From: Dipylidium caninum
Taxonomy: Eukaryota > Platyhelminthes > Cestoda > Cyclophyllidea > Dipylidiidae
Direction of reading: 5' to 3'
Assembly: GCA_017562135.1 (NCBI GenBank)
Contig: QEYB01000629.1
Span: forward strand, 930,001 to 994,000
Length of the DNA: 64,000 bases
Shown here in pieces: positions 1 through 13,564 of the stretch. The stretch's first letter is position 1. Each line of letters opens with the position of its first letter. The position numbers and the translations under genes were made by a program. The notes under the pieces were generated by a model. The model saw only the letters and a program-made list of their open reading frames with translations. It was not told the DNA's origin and made no database searches.

Positions 1-2789
1 TTTTTGCGGGATCAGAGCGGAAAATGCCCAAATTATGCATATTATCACAATTCCACCACCCATGGCACAATCACCTCCACTCATTTCCATCCCCCTTCCT
101 GCTCATAGCCTTGCCACTTGGGGCTCTGTTCCACTCCAATTTTTGCCAACTGATTGTTACCGCATCGACACTTTCTGAGTCTTCGGATCCTCCTCGCATA
201 TCGTAGGTGGAGCGAACTCGATCGGCCACCGTTTGGAGCCACGGAAGACGTAACTAAAGCTACTCAGGCGATGCCATGAAGAGATAATATGTGAATGATT
301 TAGTAACTGCAAATATTATTAACTGACAAAGAATTTTCCAGGGCACAAACATTTTTGCACTACAACCATTGAGTCCCTTGCATTAAACTTAAACTGGTCG
401 TGAGAAGAAGGAGCGGGTGATGCCTTCCCTGCTAAGATGTATGGGAAAATGAATGTCCTATTGTGACACTTTTTCGATAATGTCTGGTTTCTAGGCAATC
501 AAGTGAATACTGGCCCAGGAAATAGAAATATTAAGCTGATAGCCTGCAGCACAAAGTAGAGGTGCCTTCTTGTCGGACAATTTGTCTATCCTTGCCTTCG
601 GACCTAATAACTCCTCGACAGACATCCTGATGATTTCAGATCTTTACGACCGTGTTTCGATTTTCATCATATTTCTTCCATTTTCTACGTTCATTTGCCA
701 CGTCGATTGCGAAGTCGGGACATTATAAATTCCTAAATGTCGCCAGTAAAGCAACGCCGAGACTATAGGCTTTGCTGTTATCTTTTTCAGGTACACCAAC
801 AGCACTAACAACATGAGTAGTTGGAACAGCTATCCACGCAGTCAATCCCCACCGCCCGTCGCCAGTTCCAGTCGTCACCATACGCGCGGCACAAGTTTGA
901 AACCCCTAAACACCGCCAGTCCTGTAGTCTACGCTGACATCCAAACCCATCCCGCTCCCGATTTCGACTACCGACCAAGAGCTAGCGTGCGTTGAGACCC
1001 TCCGTCTAATAAGCTTTATTTGCTGTCGATTGTGTGATAAGGTGGCCTGAAGTCGATTTATTTTTTGTTATTTATGAAGGCAAGATTGATGTGACCGAAA
1101 TTTTTCATGATCAAATTAAAGGTCTACTTTGTTAAAATAGCAAATCTCACAAACCTGTCTATTCTTGTCCTTCCTGAAATTCCCATCTTTCCTTTCATCA
1201 CCTTACGTTTATCAGTATCAGTCACCCCCTCCAGTGGTTTTCTTTGCAATTCACCCTTCGAGGAGTCCGAATTGATGAAATCCTCAGTCTTCGATAGAAA
1301 CACTTTGTTAACATTTGCTTTAGGGAATAATGTTGACTTCTAATCGCCCTCTTGGCTTCTCCTGATGTGCTCCTTTCCCACTGACCACGTAACCAACCCT
1401 TAAATGGTGCCCGGGCGCACGCTTGAGGGGTGGAACCCAGGGTCGAGTCTACGGACGAACGTTGTTTGAGTGTAAAGGAAAGGGGATGAGGTTTGCCCAA
1501 ACCCCCAGCCGTGATATTGAGTGAGCGAATATAATCTTAGGACGAAAGTGAAATCTGACGAGCCTTCACTATCGGCAAGTTTGAACCAAAATCCACCTAG
1601 ATAGGAAAACAATGTGCGTATTAGGCTCAGAACTACACGTGAAAGAGTTTCAAGAGTTTTAGGGTCATATGCGTAGTAAAAGTAAGGTCTCATCTTGAAA
1701 GTCTGTAGACGCAATAGTTGTGTCCTAACCTCAGGCGAGACAACGCTAGATCAACGTTAAAATTAACTGCTAATGAGCAAGTTGACGACTCTAGTCGAGA
1801 GAGAAAGTGCAATCTATGTAGTTGCAACCACTTGCCCCCAATAGCCTCTTGCTCTCTTGAAGCCGCAGGTGTCGAATGCTATATCTGTTTCTGTTGAAGC
1901 TGTAAACATTTGGAAAAAATAAAATAATTCCTGTCGTTAACCCACTGAAGAAGAGACTCAACTTTGCCTTTGTTTTCTTTCTCATTATCGGGATTTCAGT
2001 CGCTTTCCGCGCCCACATTCCCTTCGACAATATTTCCTTTTATTGTCGCTATGAATGTCGGATTTTGACTTGAGATTAGGAAAAATGAAACTTAGTAACA
2101 TTTTGCATTCCAAATTGACTTATATTTGTATATTAAACTTGTGGAACGGCATAAAGGGACTTGTGATAATATTTTAAAGAGAAAGACCTAAAGAGGAGAC
2201 AAAACAACTCACCTGACTTACTTGAGCAATGAGCTTTGCTATAATCGAAGGGTTTTTGCATTTATCCAGCCTCATCATCGCTCGAAACATGGGATGCGCG
2301 TACGTTTTCCGCTGATGCTGATTAAACCGTGTAATAACATGTCTTAACATGGTGAAGCCCTAACTTATATGCAAGGACGAAAAGTAGAACTAGGGTTACC
2401 ACGCTCCCTTTTGTCCTAAATACCGCTAAAAGTCTACCTTAATGCTCCTAATGCTTCAGTCAGTGGACCCCCGGTGGTCTCCCCACGTGAGTCCACCTTA
2501 CAGTCATGCACCTTCCGCACATTCTAACTTGCATGTGCTACTAATATCCGACTCTGAGGATGCTCGGCAAGGGAGCACTTTCACTCTCGGCGCTGTTTTA
2601 ACAATAGAACGCGACACCGCCCCCTATCAAATGCACTTGAGTGGAAGTTTGTCGCATTCCAGTTATGAAGTCCTCCATCCGTATGGGAGGGAGGGAGTGT
2701 GCGCTAAGTGCTATTTGGATGACCTTAAACACCGACCAATCACGGATTGCCTTAACTGCTATCCGAAAACATCATTCTTATCCGACTAA
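1..2789 (+). CDS. 3' end of an unrecognised gene encoding a polar Ser/Pro/His-rich C-terminal tail (partial, begins before the window)
   Basis: I do not recognise the family. Three blocks join in phase. A possible exon covers about 1-202 and ends at a GTAGGT donor in phase 2. The next exon is 791-986, with a pyrimidine-rich acceptor ending TTTTTCAG and a GTGCGT donor, phase 0. The terminal exon is 2460-2789, with acceptor GCTTCAG and a TAA stop at 2787-2789. The 791-986 exon is rich in Ser, Pro and His and carries VVYADIQ and DFDYRP, plausible tyrosine phosphorylation sites. The last exon has a run of His/Ser/Pro followed by a Cys-containing end (CAKCYLDD). No globular domain is visible, so a cytoplasmic tail of an adhesion or signalling receptor is a guess. 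If the second intron is retained, the protein ends two codons later at 993-995. The first block is the weakest part of the model. Confidence 0.4.
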
Positions 2790-5700
2790 CATCTAATTTT
2801 ACTCCTTTTTCTACTTTCATGTCCACTCCATCACCTTTTAATCTTATTTTGCTTTGCTGAGGCTAGGAGGTTGCATTTTTGCGGGGTGTGGGGAACACAA
2901 CGCTTTCTAAATTACCATGTCAGTAATCGGTTGGTTTAGAGGAGAGTAAGCCATTATGGAGGTTGATTTTGAACTCAGGAAACAACTTACCTGGGCGTTG
3001 CCCAGTTTGGCTTCTACCTAAGCCGTCCTCTTCCCTCCTCTTTCTTCACTCCAACTGGCTTGTCGATGTTCCTCTAGCTGAATTTCTTTGCTTAGAAAAA
3101 TTTACATCGACTTCTTTCTCTCCGCTTCTCAGAGTAGGCAAAGAATTTTAGTGCTGCACTATTCGATTACATTGGTACATATGTTTTAGGGAACGTGGTC
3201 CTCTGACCTTTCACTTGAACAGTAATGTGAGGACGGACTTCCATCTTCGCACCACGGCATGAAGTAAAGACTAAACATCATTGTTCAAGGAAAGAATGGT
3301 CCCATGGACCTCTTCATTTGGCGGTTATATGTAACTAACGACAGGTGGCTGATGTCTGACCGCTCAACAAATTGGTGTCCACAATATGTGGGACTAATTC
3401 ACCTGACAGAGGGAGAGTTCTGCTAGTATTCGGTTATACAATGATGCCTTAGGCTCAAGTGGTGGTTTTTTAAATAACGGACATGAAACATTGTGGCACA
3501 TTTTGTCGAACAAGTGATGAGATATGTGCTGCCCATTATGGGATTGGCGTGTTTGGCTTGATAAACGATTTCCACACCCATGGGATTAAACTCACACAGC
3601 TTTTCATTATTTCTACGCATGTCTTTCACAGCCTGATCCTCTACGTTCCTCAACAGGTGTGGGACTAAGTGAAATGGTTTAGAGCAAATTTGGTGGGACT
3701 CACCGTTAGAATGATGAAAACTTTGGCATCTGAAACCGTGATATTTGCTCCTCGTTATCTCATTCTTAACACACTTGATAACGAAGTGCATGCCTGTGGT
3801 CAACCTAAAGACGAGGCTATATAACGCATGCTCAAAATAGTCCAATTTATGGTGGGGTTATGTAATGTTAATTTTGTGATTGTCTTTTATTTCTCTCTTC
3901 TCCACAGTAACCCCAGTCTTTCAATGATTAAAGGCCATACACGTACCGTGAGATGTCCCAAAACCTCGGAAAGAACGCTGTCTTTCGTGAACAACTGCCA
4001 ACACAAAGTTTCACCTGGACTGGAAAAGGATTTGTAAAATTATCTGAAGCACTTGTTTTTCCTTTTCGCCTATCACCGCTGCTGAGATTTATTTCAAACC
4101 ACTGCATCACTACCCTACCCACCCCACGCCAGATTTTACGCATTAAAAGAGAACAGGAGAGATATATTTGTAGCACATTTAACTGCACCAATACGAAAAG
4201 GCTGGCCTGTGAACACATGAGGTTATCGTACTTAGACATCTATTTTCCATTGATAACGTTTACAGATAAATGTGCACATTTATATTTGCGAGTCCCTCAC
4301 GCCATATTATAATCACGAAACTCATTATAATCCTCCCTCTCCTCTTATTAATCCTATTTTTCTGACAGATATATTCAAAAATGTATCCCTCTATTGCATG
4401 CATTGCGACACACATGGAAACTATTTTTGATCATATCAATGAACTACAATTCTTCTCCATGGCCTTCACGACCACACATCTCGAAACGAGGTCGGCTGAA
4501 AACACGACAGTATGAAGGACCCCTACCTAAACGGTAATCACAACCAGGCATATAATTTTACCAGGACACAGTTGACCTTTAAGGTCTTCCCCCCAAAAAT
4601 AACTAACTTAGCAATAGACTATCAAGAGTTAAATTTTTCATCTAGGTCGGCATACACTGGCTCTCGCAGGTGAAAAAGTGGGCCGAGTACGAAAGTGAAT
4701 CCCCTTGAAACATTCTTGATGGTTTGCAGCAAACAGATCAATTAATTTAGTATAGAAGTATTCTCCCTTGGTTGAGTACGCATGAAGTCTGTACACGCGG
4801 AAAAAGTTGATAAGAAAAAAAATTCTCGACTCTGGCTCTTCACCTAAGGTTTCTCAAAAAAAAACCTTCTTTTGCACTTTACATAATGAGAAAATATTGT
4901 GGCAAGATAGCCCCCAAGGACGCTGATAGTTTTGTCATCAGAAAGTTGGTCAAATACCTACAAGTTATTCGATATCAGCAATAATAGCTAGAGGTACAGG
5001 CGGTCCGGGAAATTTGTATCGTTTAATTCCTCAGTCAGCGGAGGCAATTTGAATGGTGAAGGAAGAAGTTTACTTCCTTATCCTCATAAGATGACAGTGA
5101 AGTAATTATCGTTGGTGGGATTCGCGTAGAACATTACTTTCGTGGTATAAGATATAATTGTTGCTTCACAAACAAGTAGACTTATATCCCATAAAAATTT
5201 TATCTTGGTGCCAGTGATTTCAACACATTATTCTTACTTCGTTATGAGTTTTTATAAAAATTGGAAGAAGGTCATTTCTATTTCAGCCAATAAATTAAGT
5301 GGGCAAAACAATATAAATGACTTATCGCTCCACTTTTTTTGTAACATATGGCCACCGCACTATTTGTTTAGTCGTATCAAAGGGAACATATAAGCGTTCC
5401 CGCACCCACGCGCCAAGCCGACCAGCCCCGCGACACGAATTCAACCGCGTCAGCCCCACCAATGGAGTCCAAAGCATTAACGCGAAAACTCATGTCGTAG
5501 GCAGTTGTGCAGATCCCAAACCAAAACATTGAGGATGTGGGAACCCTTAGAGGTATATGAGTTAGAAAATTCATTAAAACCCTCCAAAGCATTCACCACT
5601 TGTACCTCCCAATATTTCTAAGAGATTTATCTAGATGAGGATGAGAATTGATTTGACCCTAAATAAGCTGACAAAATTTTATGCCGGACACCAAAACTAA

Positions 5701-6575
5701 GTTAGAACACAAATAAGTTTGGTGCGGCGGAAAAAAATATAAACAGGATTTGAACGTAGGGATAGGCACTTCGGACAACGCAGAAGTAGAAGTAGTACTT
5801 TCATAGGTGCGCAGGATGCTGACGCAGCATGGGGATGAGCATACTGGCGGGTAAAGTGCGGATACAAATTAAGTGGACAGCGGTAAAGAGCGGGTAACGT
5901 TCGCATAGGTGCATTGCCGAGAGCTGAGTGTAAATCTGAAAAGTTGAACTTTGGTAAGAAGAGAAAGAATAAATTCACAGAGCCCAGACTGCGAGGGCAT
6001 GCAAGAAATTTCTAATAAGTAATAAAGGAACACTTATTCGTATCAAAAACATACTAAAGGGGGCGATGAGGCAATATTTTATGAAAAGCAATCTAGGCTC
6101 AAAACCAAAAATAAATTTCCTTTCGAAATAAACACATATGACCTCTGGTGTCTCTTGCTCGTCATTACAGGGAAAAATGTAGAAGATACGTGGGTTATAA
6201 ATTTAATGACCACCTTTATAGTCTACTCTGGATGCGAGTTTATACGTATAAAAACCGAACTACATTTTGAAGGGATATGCCTTGCTATTGATACGTACAA
6301 TAACACTTTTGCTAAGAGAATTTGCAATGTTCAAAAGCTACAAATGCCGAAGCCTACTTAGAGTAACACTGAACGATGACGTGAAGACGATGTTTTCAGT
6401 TCCAATGATCCTCTTTTGAAATACGTATTCAGAACTGATGTATGAAGATATGGGAGATTCACACTGTTACCAGTCTTGATAGCGAATCGAACACTAGCAG
6501 CTTTAGTAATCCAATCAGTATAAGTAAGCTGTATGTGGGTTGAATGCACAAATTAAAGAAGGAGGTGTGGTTCAC
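2790..6575. other. Intergenic stretch with no supported gene
   Basis: Open frames here (for example 3423-3845 on - and 3953-4312 on +) lack recognisable domains, convincing splice context or homology, and look like chance frames. A G+C-rich island at about 5395-5530 stands out from AT-rich surroundings but has no identifiable content. I see no RNA gene or obvious transposon structure. Confidence 0.5.
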
Positions 6576-6749
6576 CTTTTTGGCAGTGTCGGGCCCGGAG
6601 GCGATGAAATCCGGATGTAGGGACTGTTGAAATTTGCTCTACCGTCATTCTCGAGTACTCTGGCTCGGCGAGCATTCGGCCGATGAGGAGATTGAAAACA
6701 TCCCAATCTTCTCCCACGTCAGGCATTAAATCACTCTGACGCAACATGC
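6576..6749 (-). other. Candidate C-terminal exon of the glycerol-3-phosphate dehydrogenase-like gene
   Basis: The segment follows a TTTTGACAG acceptor and ends at an AAAAAG/GTGAAC donor. It encodes about 57 residues with helical spacing ([11 protein letters not shown], then [13 protein letters not shown]) resembling the end of the dehydrogenase C-terminal helical domain. Similarity is weak, and at least one exon between it and 8015 is missing from my model. If splicing continues to the CACATACAG acceptor near 6530, the frame would stop within a few codons. It could instead belong to an unrelated gene. Confidence 0.3.
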
Positions 6750-9700
6750 CTGTCAAAAGATATTTGATAGTCCTCCACCCAGTTGTTCAAAATACGTTTT
6801 ACAACTAGACAGATCATGTCAATATCATGAATTCATTACAATTATCACTGATTTGGTGAATGTCTAAGCCCCTGTAAATCCGACGTAAAAAGACGATGAC
6901 GGCGAAACCATTGAACTCTGATAAAATTTTGGCTGGATTAATGATTACGCATAAGTTTTGTTACTGACGACACTATAAAATTCATTCTACTGGTGTAACT
7001 GATATTCGTGAGGAGAAATGGATGTCTGGAAACTGCAACACGAGAGGATCATCAATGGGGAGCCGTGGCATTACGCACTTGGTCAGAACGAGTCGTCAAG
7101 TCAGCAAAAGATCAATGCGAAATGACAATTTTACATTCTCGCATTAATCTGTGCCATCAACAGTTAAAGTGTCTAAAATAAGCATTAGCTTCTTTCGTCA
7201 GACTATTAACACGATTTTAATGTCTAGTTTTCAGAAGAGCCAATCATAGAAAGATATTGAAGTACGAGTGGTAGTATGAAATTGGATGCCAAGGAAAAAC
7301 TGGCCAATTTGTGTACTTAGAGAAATACTTCCCCTTTTGAATAAAACTAAGTCAGACACAAACCTAATAATGTGAAGCGAAGGAGTTTACGCAAGTAAAA
7401 GACAATCGGAAAGGTTATCGTAAGCGGCACCCTCGACCAAGTAACGTCATATCGGCTGGTCTGCTAACCTTTTTTACACATCTATTTTCACATATTGCTG
7501 TGTGTTTAAAGAAAAATGAGGCGGACAATGCGAGTGTATTTAACGGACACTACCGCATGTCCAATAGGTTTTACCCATTGTAACCAACCGCAAAAAATTA
7601 GCACGATGAGATTCATAAATCGAAATAAAGACGGAAAGGTAAGTCGTAGTGGATGGAGCCAGTCATATAAACAAACAGGTTCTCATTCAATCTCCATCGC
7701 AAATCACGAAATGCATGGACAATTTGAAATCAGTTTGGTAAAAAGGCAGTCATGCATACGTGACCTTCATGGCAAAACAATTTATGTGCCATGTCAGAAA
7801 GCATGGGAAGCAACAGAATACAGAAAACTAAAAAATTTCTCATCTAAGCAATTTGGCGTTCTTCTTACCAAAATGTTTGTACCGTGAAATTTTACAACAG
7901 TATGTGTATAAATCGCAGGCGATGCATCAAGATAAAGAGCTAAAAAGAATTTTTAAGAGGGAGGTGGGGGAAGAGGCTGTTCCGAAAAAAATAGAGAGAA
8001 CAGAGATAACTCACATTTAAAAAGCTCCGATGCCCCACAACTCTCGAGCAGCGTGGACCCACGAAAATCTGTAAGGAACAGAATGCCGGAGGAAAATACC
8101 TTCCTAAACTCGGATTCCACATGAATAATGGTATAAACGCGACATAATTCAGAGTCAAGTCTTTCCTCTAAAGTAGTCTCTACAAAGATACGGCAGTAGG
8201 CTTGAGCACCAAATCAAAAGCCATCACAATCTCCCTCTCAAACCCATTACTTCCAAGAAGCCACGTCGACAATGTGCAAGTGGTGCATATAAATAAGGAG
8301 ATGGGTTTCACCTATTTCAAGGCTGAAGACGAACAAAAGAGCAGTCAATTCGCCGACCTCAACGTCGCCTAAATCCCTACTATGAAAAACGCATCAAAAA
8401 TAATACGGTTGCAGAATCAAAAAAAATTATCTAATGGGTCAAAAAATGCACATAGTTCTAGAAGTGTCTGGCAACCCTTACTGCCCACAAAACCCACAAA
8501 GAATCCGACTGTCAACGTGCAGCCGAAATAATAACCCCGATGGAAGTAAGAGAACCAAAAAGTAACTTTGGATAGTATTTATATAACACTTCTTAGTATT
8601 TCAATTGAATACAACGATACAATTTGAGCTCAACAGCAATAAGTGGCTGTAGTCTTGTGATTGCATCGAGTGCTTCCACTTCCGACGCCGTTATCCACGA
8701 TGACAGAAAGAGGTGGTAGTGAGAGTGTGGATGAAGCAGAGAATACGCAACAGTGGGTTCAATGATTATAAAATATTCCAGCAAAGACAGTCAAACAGTG
8801 CACACATTTCAAAGACAGTCAAATTTATCTACAAATGACAATTTTGGGCCATCATATTCTTCCCTAATAATAAAAAGCACGCTGTGAAATGTCGGCCTTT
8901 AAGGGGTTAATGCAATAATCTACCAAGATGTTTTAGAGTAGGAAGTTCTGTAGAAACAAAGACAGCGCTTCGCCAAATGCGTAACTTCAAGGGGTACATG
9001 CACAGTGGACAGAACAGATTCTTCTCCAAGGTTCAATGATAGCAGTACCAGGTTGTAGGCATAAGTGGACTTAACGAGAAACGAAGTCACTATGTTGGGT
9101 CGTTTGCTGCACAAGCACGGAAGCTTTGTTAATTTCAATCGTCCTATAATATCTGCCGAACCACTAAATGCTCATTTGTTTGTTTAGACAAATGACCAAA
9201 AATTAAAAAACAGCATGCATTTTAAGGAATTTTGTAAAGACTCGAAGACTTTCGAGGTAAATCATTAAAAGGGAGACTGGGCGGTTGAGTTTAGCCAAGC
9301 TTGAAGCCTTGAAACAGATGGTTGACTACGACGCAAATGAAACCGTCATCCAGATATGTCTACAAGATCGCAGAATACAACGACCACAACATTTTTGATT
9401 TTACAAAAATTAACAATCCTACTCGAATACTATTGGCCAAAAACATTTAAGTGGATATGTGGGGCACCAGCAAATGTGATAGCATAGAGAGTGCCAAATG
9501 AAAATTGACAAAAATTAAACAGAGATTCAATTGTGGAAAAACGAGGAAACAAATAGAAACGCCAATAGTAACACAACTCACATTAATGGACTCACTTTGG
9601 GGGTCCTGTACCATCTAAAAATTGGGATTTCGATGTAGAAATGTGATTTTAACCATCTAAAAACAAAAGTACCCTTCGAGATTGTCATTCACTGTTTTGC

Positions 9701-12700
9701 TCTCAGTGCCAATAACTTTAGTTCTCGTTTGATTTTTCCTCTCAAGGAAACTATAAGAAACCATCTCAATGAACCGAAAGGGAAAAGAAGACAGTTTATT
9801 GACGAAACATGTCATTTACTAGCACGAAGAATTCCACAGTCAATAGTGGAAAGACCGCAACAACTTGAAATCGTACAGGTCATATCCACCAAGCAGTAAT
9901 AGGAGACATCGCTATTTTGACTGTACTTTCGACAATGCTATAATTGTGCTATTTCAGTTTTTGTACATCCAAATAATTATAAACAGGACTAGGCTTAGAA
10001 GAATAAATGCAAATTTATCCAGTAATTATTGCAAAATGTAAGTAGCAGGGCAATCATGATAGACAAATCGCTCAGTTGTCTGTTTGTGACATGCGAACAA
10101 AAGTCGGTAAAGGTACGACTACCAAATTGCGTACACCAGAACTGAGACCTAAAATAACAAGGAATTAGACGCATGCTGACCCTATTTTCGCTGCCCTTTT
10201 TAACTCTGCTATAAATTCAAGCATTACTATAATTTTCAAGGTGAACTACGAGTAAGAAATAAAGTGGCTCACCGTATTTTCCATAAAAATACTGGCAATA
10301 CTGGCCTATCTCAAAGAGACCAAGTCGAATAATGGCAGATTTAGTATTTGCACCCAACTTCAGACCATCTACGATACCCGCCGCCACAGAAAGAATGTTC
10401 TTCAGCGCACCACAAAGCTCCACTGTCATCACATCATCCGTCCAAGTAAGCAGAAAATTTTGCGTCTAAAAAAGGCAAAATTGACAACTGCTCGGAAAGA
10501 CAAGACCAGATTGTAAATCTAGAGATCATATAAGTGGTGAATTTTACGATGTCATGGGTAGAAAAATCGACAACGATATAGAAGACGTCTGAGACAGAAG
10601 TAGAAAATGGATTTGCTCGGATAATTTGTGCCTTCAGACGTTAAATGGACTGTGGAAACAACAGATGAACATTTAACAAAACAGTTGGAAGAGTTCGATT
10701 TTGGGAATGAAACTGAAAGCAATACAGATGGAAAAGATATTTTTCCTTGCAGATCAGCTTAATTTGACCGTCGTGTTGACAGACTCCTAAAATATACTGA
10801 GTTAGAGCTATGAATAAATGAACAACAAAACACGCTGGTTTTTGAACTGTATATGAAAAACATGTGAATGACATAGATGTTGAAATGAGGTAAAAATCAC
10901 TGTTATGCTTAATCGTGAATATTCCAGCAATAACAAAACAAGGAGGTCTAAGAGCAGCTTTACTATGATGAAAAAAGATCGTGTAAGATATTGAGTTGAG
11001 TAATTATCACTATCTTCGGAAAACGGTCTGTGACAAATAGAAGAGATTACAGCAAAGACTTAAATGGATAAGTGAGATCATTTAAGTGAAAGATGGAATT
11101 TCTGGTTGATTTATATTGTGTTATGGTAACATTGGTCTACGTAGATGTGGAGATCATGGTTAAAGAAGAAAAGGGAGACGAAAATTGGGATGTAATGGTA
11201 AAAGATGCTGTAGTGATTAATGAATGATTGTATTACAGAGAGCGTCATCTTAGTAAATGATAGGCATGTACCAAAGGAGATACATTTAGCAGAAAATGAG
11301 TGTTTCTGTAGTTTCGGTAAGCCATACCCGCGAAGACCAAATCCGAATTAATCACTAATGCTGTAACAAACCGTGGGTACAGTCGGACTGCCGTATTCCC
11401 AAGCGTAATCTGAACCGTTAAGAGATGGGCTCTGTGTTACCAGTAAATGATGACAGAAGTTTGCCATTAACGAAACGATTCAAGACTTTGACCATGACAG
11501 ATATGATTTAAACGACACTTATTTTGGCAGTGACAGCTTTATGATAATAGATGACAGAATTTGATGTTGTCATTGATCGAGATATTTATTGGAAAAATTT
11601 TAATATTAACAGATTTAACATTATGGGGGCGGAGTTTGCACTCTGTGCGAATAAATATTGTACCACTCGTTAGATTGGGACGATAGGAGTGAATATAGTG
11701 GTATCGACTTCATATGAGCATCCATAGTCTGACCCAACAAGCAGAGGTTGAAATGTGGAAGAATGAAATGTTTAATAGAGTTGTCAACGATAGTAATACA
11801 ACTATTAAGCAAGACAATGTGGGCAGATAAACAGTAATAGTTAAACCGTTATTTCGAATAATGATTCAGAGATGATGGACATCGGAATTACAACCTCTTT
11901 GAAAGTGATAATGCAGGTAGAAACAGTAGTTAAGGCTTTTGCCTAGATGTAGATGAGAGTCAGTAAAGACATACAACAAGGTTTGTGATAGTTATTTATT
12001 TCCGACGTCATGATAAAAATCATGGAAATAACAGATCTAGCTTCAACGCTATATATGACAACAAGTCACACTCCACAAAAGAAGTAAAAATATCAAAAAC
12101 CGAGGAAATAGTGTTGGCTACTCTATTTCGAATAAGAGAAGAGTGATCAATCAATGCAGAGCAAAACAAGGCACACCTCAAGCAATTTTTTTGTTTCCTC
12201 TGCATCCTCATGTCTGGTCGCGCCGAGAGTGGCCTCAGTAAATTCATTCTTTGCGAGTCCGTGGGCAGTCAATGCGCCGCTGATGACCACCGCCTCCAGG
12301 CCAGTTAAGCGACGAACTTCTTCGCTCACTAACCTTAGGTCTGAGTGCGCCATTGCCGAATTGGGTTCAGAGACTACCAGGCCCTAATAAAAAGGAAAGA
12401 AAAAAATGCATGGGTAGAACAAGAAACAAATCTAGAAGTCTGGCATTTCAACAGTTTGTGAGAACTTCACTTGTGATGAATGTGGCTAAAAAGACGAAGA
12501 ATGAGAAATACGACGGTCTAAAATATAAGTACATATAGTAGCATTTCTAAATCATAACCGGTGAAAAAGAATGAGATTTTTCAAGCACATACAAATTGTT
12601 TAAACTTTTGGTCACGCTGACGCACTACCTCCCCTCGTAATAATTACAGGCGTGAGCAATTCGCTTCGAATAAAGCTTGTGGCAATAAATAAAAAAAGGA

Positions 12701-13564
12701 AAAAATTCTTTCAGCAATGATAAACCCCTTAAAAAAAAGTAATTTACAACGTGTGACCGATAGAGATTGGTTAATAAGGAATTTCGGGTTGAGAGAAACA
12801 AGTTTATAAAGAACGTACTCATGATCAAAAACTAGGCGTCACAGAAATCCTACAATTCCATGTTAACAGTTACGTTAAACGCAAAAATCGACATAGACAA
12901 GCTCTTCCAAACTGGCATTTGATACCTCGGGACATAATTATAAACAAGAAAAGATATTGACATTTAATAATTACAGGATGTCCTATAATTCATTTCAACC
13001 GATGTCAGAGAGGTTACGAGTAGTGGCAAGAACTTTATACAAAAAAAACATCGAATCATTTTTGAGGCAAATAAGCCAATTTCAGCGTAAATTGCAAAGG
13101 ATAACTACACAACAAAGCACAATTTGATAAAATCCAAACGAGTGTACTCTGATAATAGAGTAAGTCACACTTACTTTCGAAAAAGAAATGAAGAGAACAT
13201 CCTTTTTCAGATAGGCTTTGATTTTTTGCAGTATCGAGGTGACATGAGGAGTAGAATAGGCAAAGAGAACAACATCTGCAGCAGCCGCCACGTTTGTCGG
13301 GTCGTCACAAAGGACAATATTGTCAGAAATGGGAAAGCCGGGAAAGTACTTTTTATTCTCTTTACAGTTATCGATCACATCGATGAGGCGCTGTTTCGAG
13401 TATTCTTCATCCCGAACATACCACAACACCTAGGCAGAAACCTCAGATTCAGTTTGAAATCGTACTTTCGGGTTGTAGGTCGGATAATTGGTTAAGTTAC
13501 CAACGACCAAATTCGAAAGCGCTGTACCTAGGGCGCCGCAACCTAATACACAAACTTGCCGCAT
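6576..13564 (-). CDS. GPD1: Divergent NAD-dependent glycerol-3-phosphate dehydrogenase-like protein (3' part unresolved)
   Basis: The family interconverts dihydroxyacetone phosphate and glycerol 3-phosphate with NAD(H) in the cytosol. Exons, read on the minus strand: 13564-13466, 13429-13175, 12383-12177, 10465-10273, 8068-8015. They join with matching phases to about 269 aa. I start at the ATG at 13564, since upstream in-frame codons lack an ATG. Visible signatures are the nucleotide-binding glycine loop GCGALG at residues 6-11, YFPGF, the [12 protein letters not shown] segment, then ELCGALKN with the family's catalytic Lys and substrate-binding Asn, GANTK, and [10 protein letters not shown]. 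The loop departs from the usual GSGNWG, and I could not find the family's GGRN segment after 8015. A possible C-terminal exon is 6749-6576 ([10 protein letters not shown] aligns loosely with the family's DKFPLF region). The first intron is only 36 nt. It may be a fast-evolving paralogue or a decaying copy. Confidence 0.65.

Noticed and set aside
1400..1480. tRNA/SINE-like B-box resemblance (GGGTCGAGTCT) with G+C-rich surroundings
   Set aside because: No matching A box, cloverleaf, poly-A or second copy could be established by eye. A similar GTTCGAGTCTC near 27840 is equally isolated.
3423..3845. 140-codon minus-strand frame
   Set aside because: No recognisable motif, splice context or family resemblance. 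Opposing frames are open in the same DNA.
7516..7887. 123-codon plus-strand frame within the dehydrogenase-like gene region
   Set aside because: It lies antisense in an apparent intron, has unremarkable composition and no domain.
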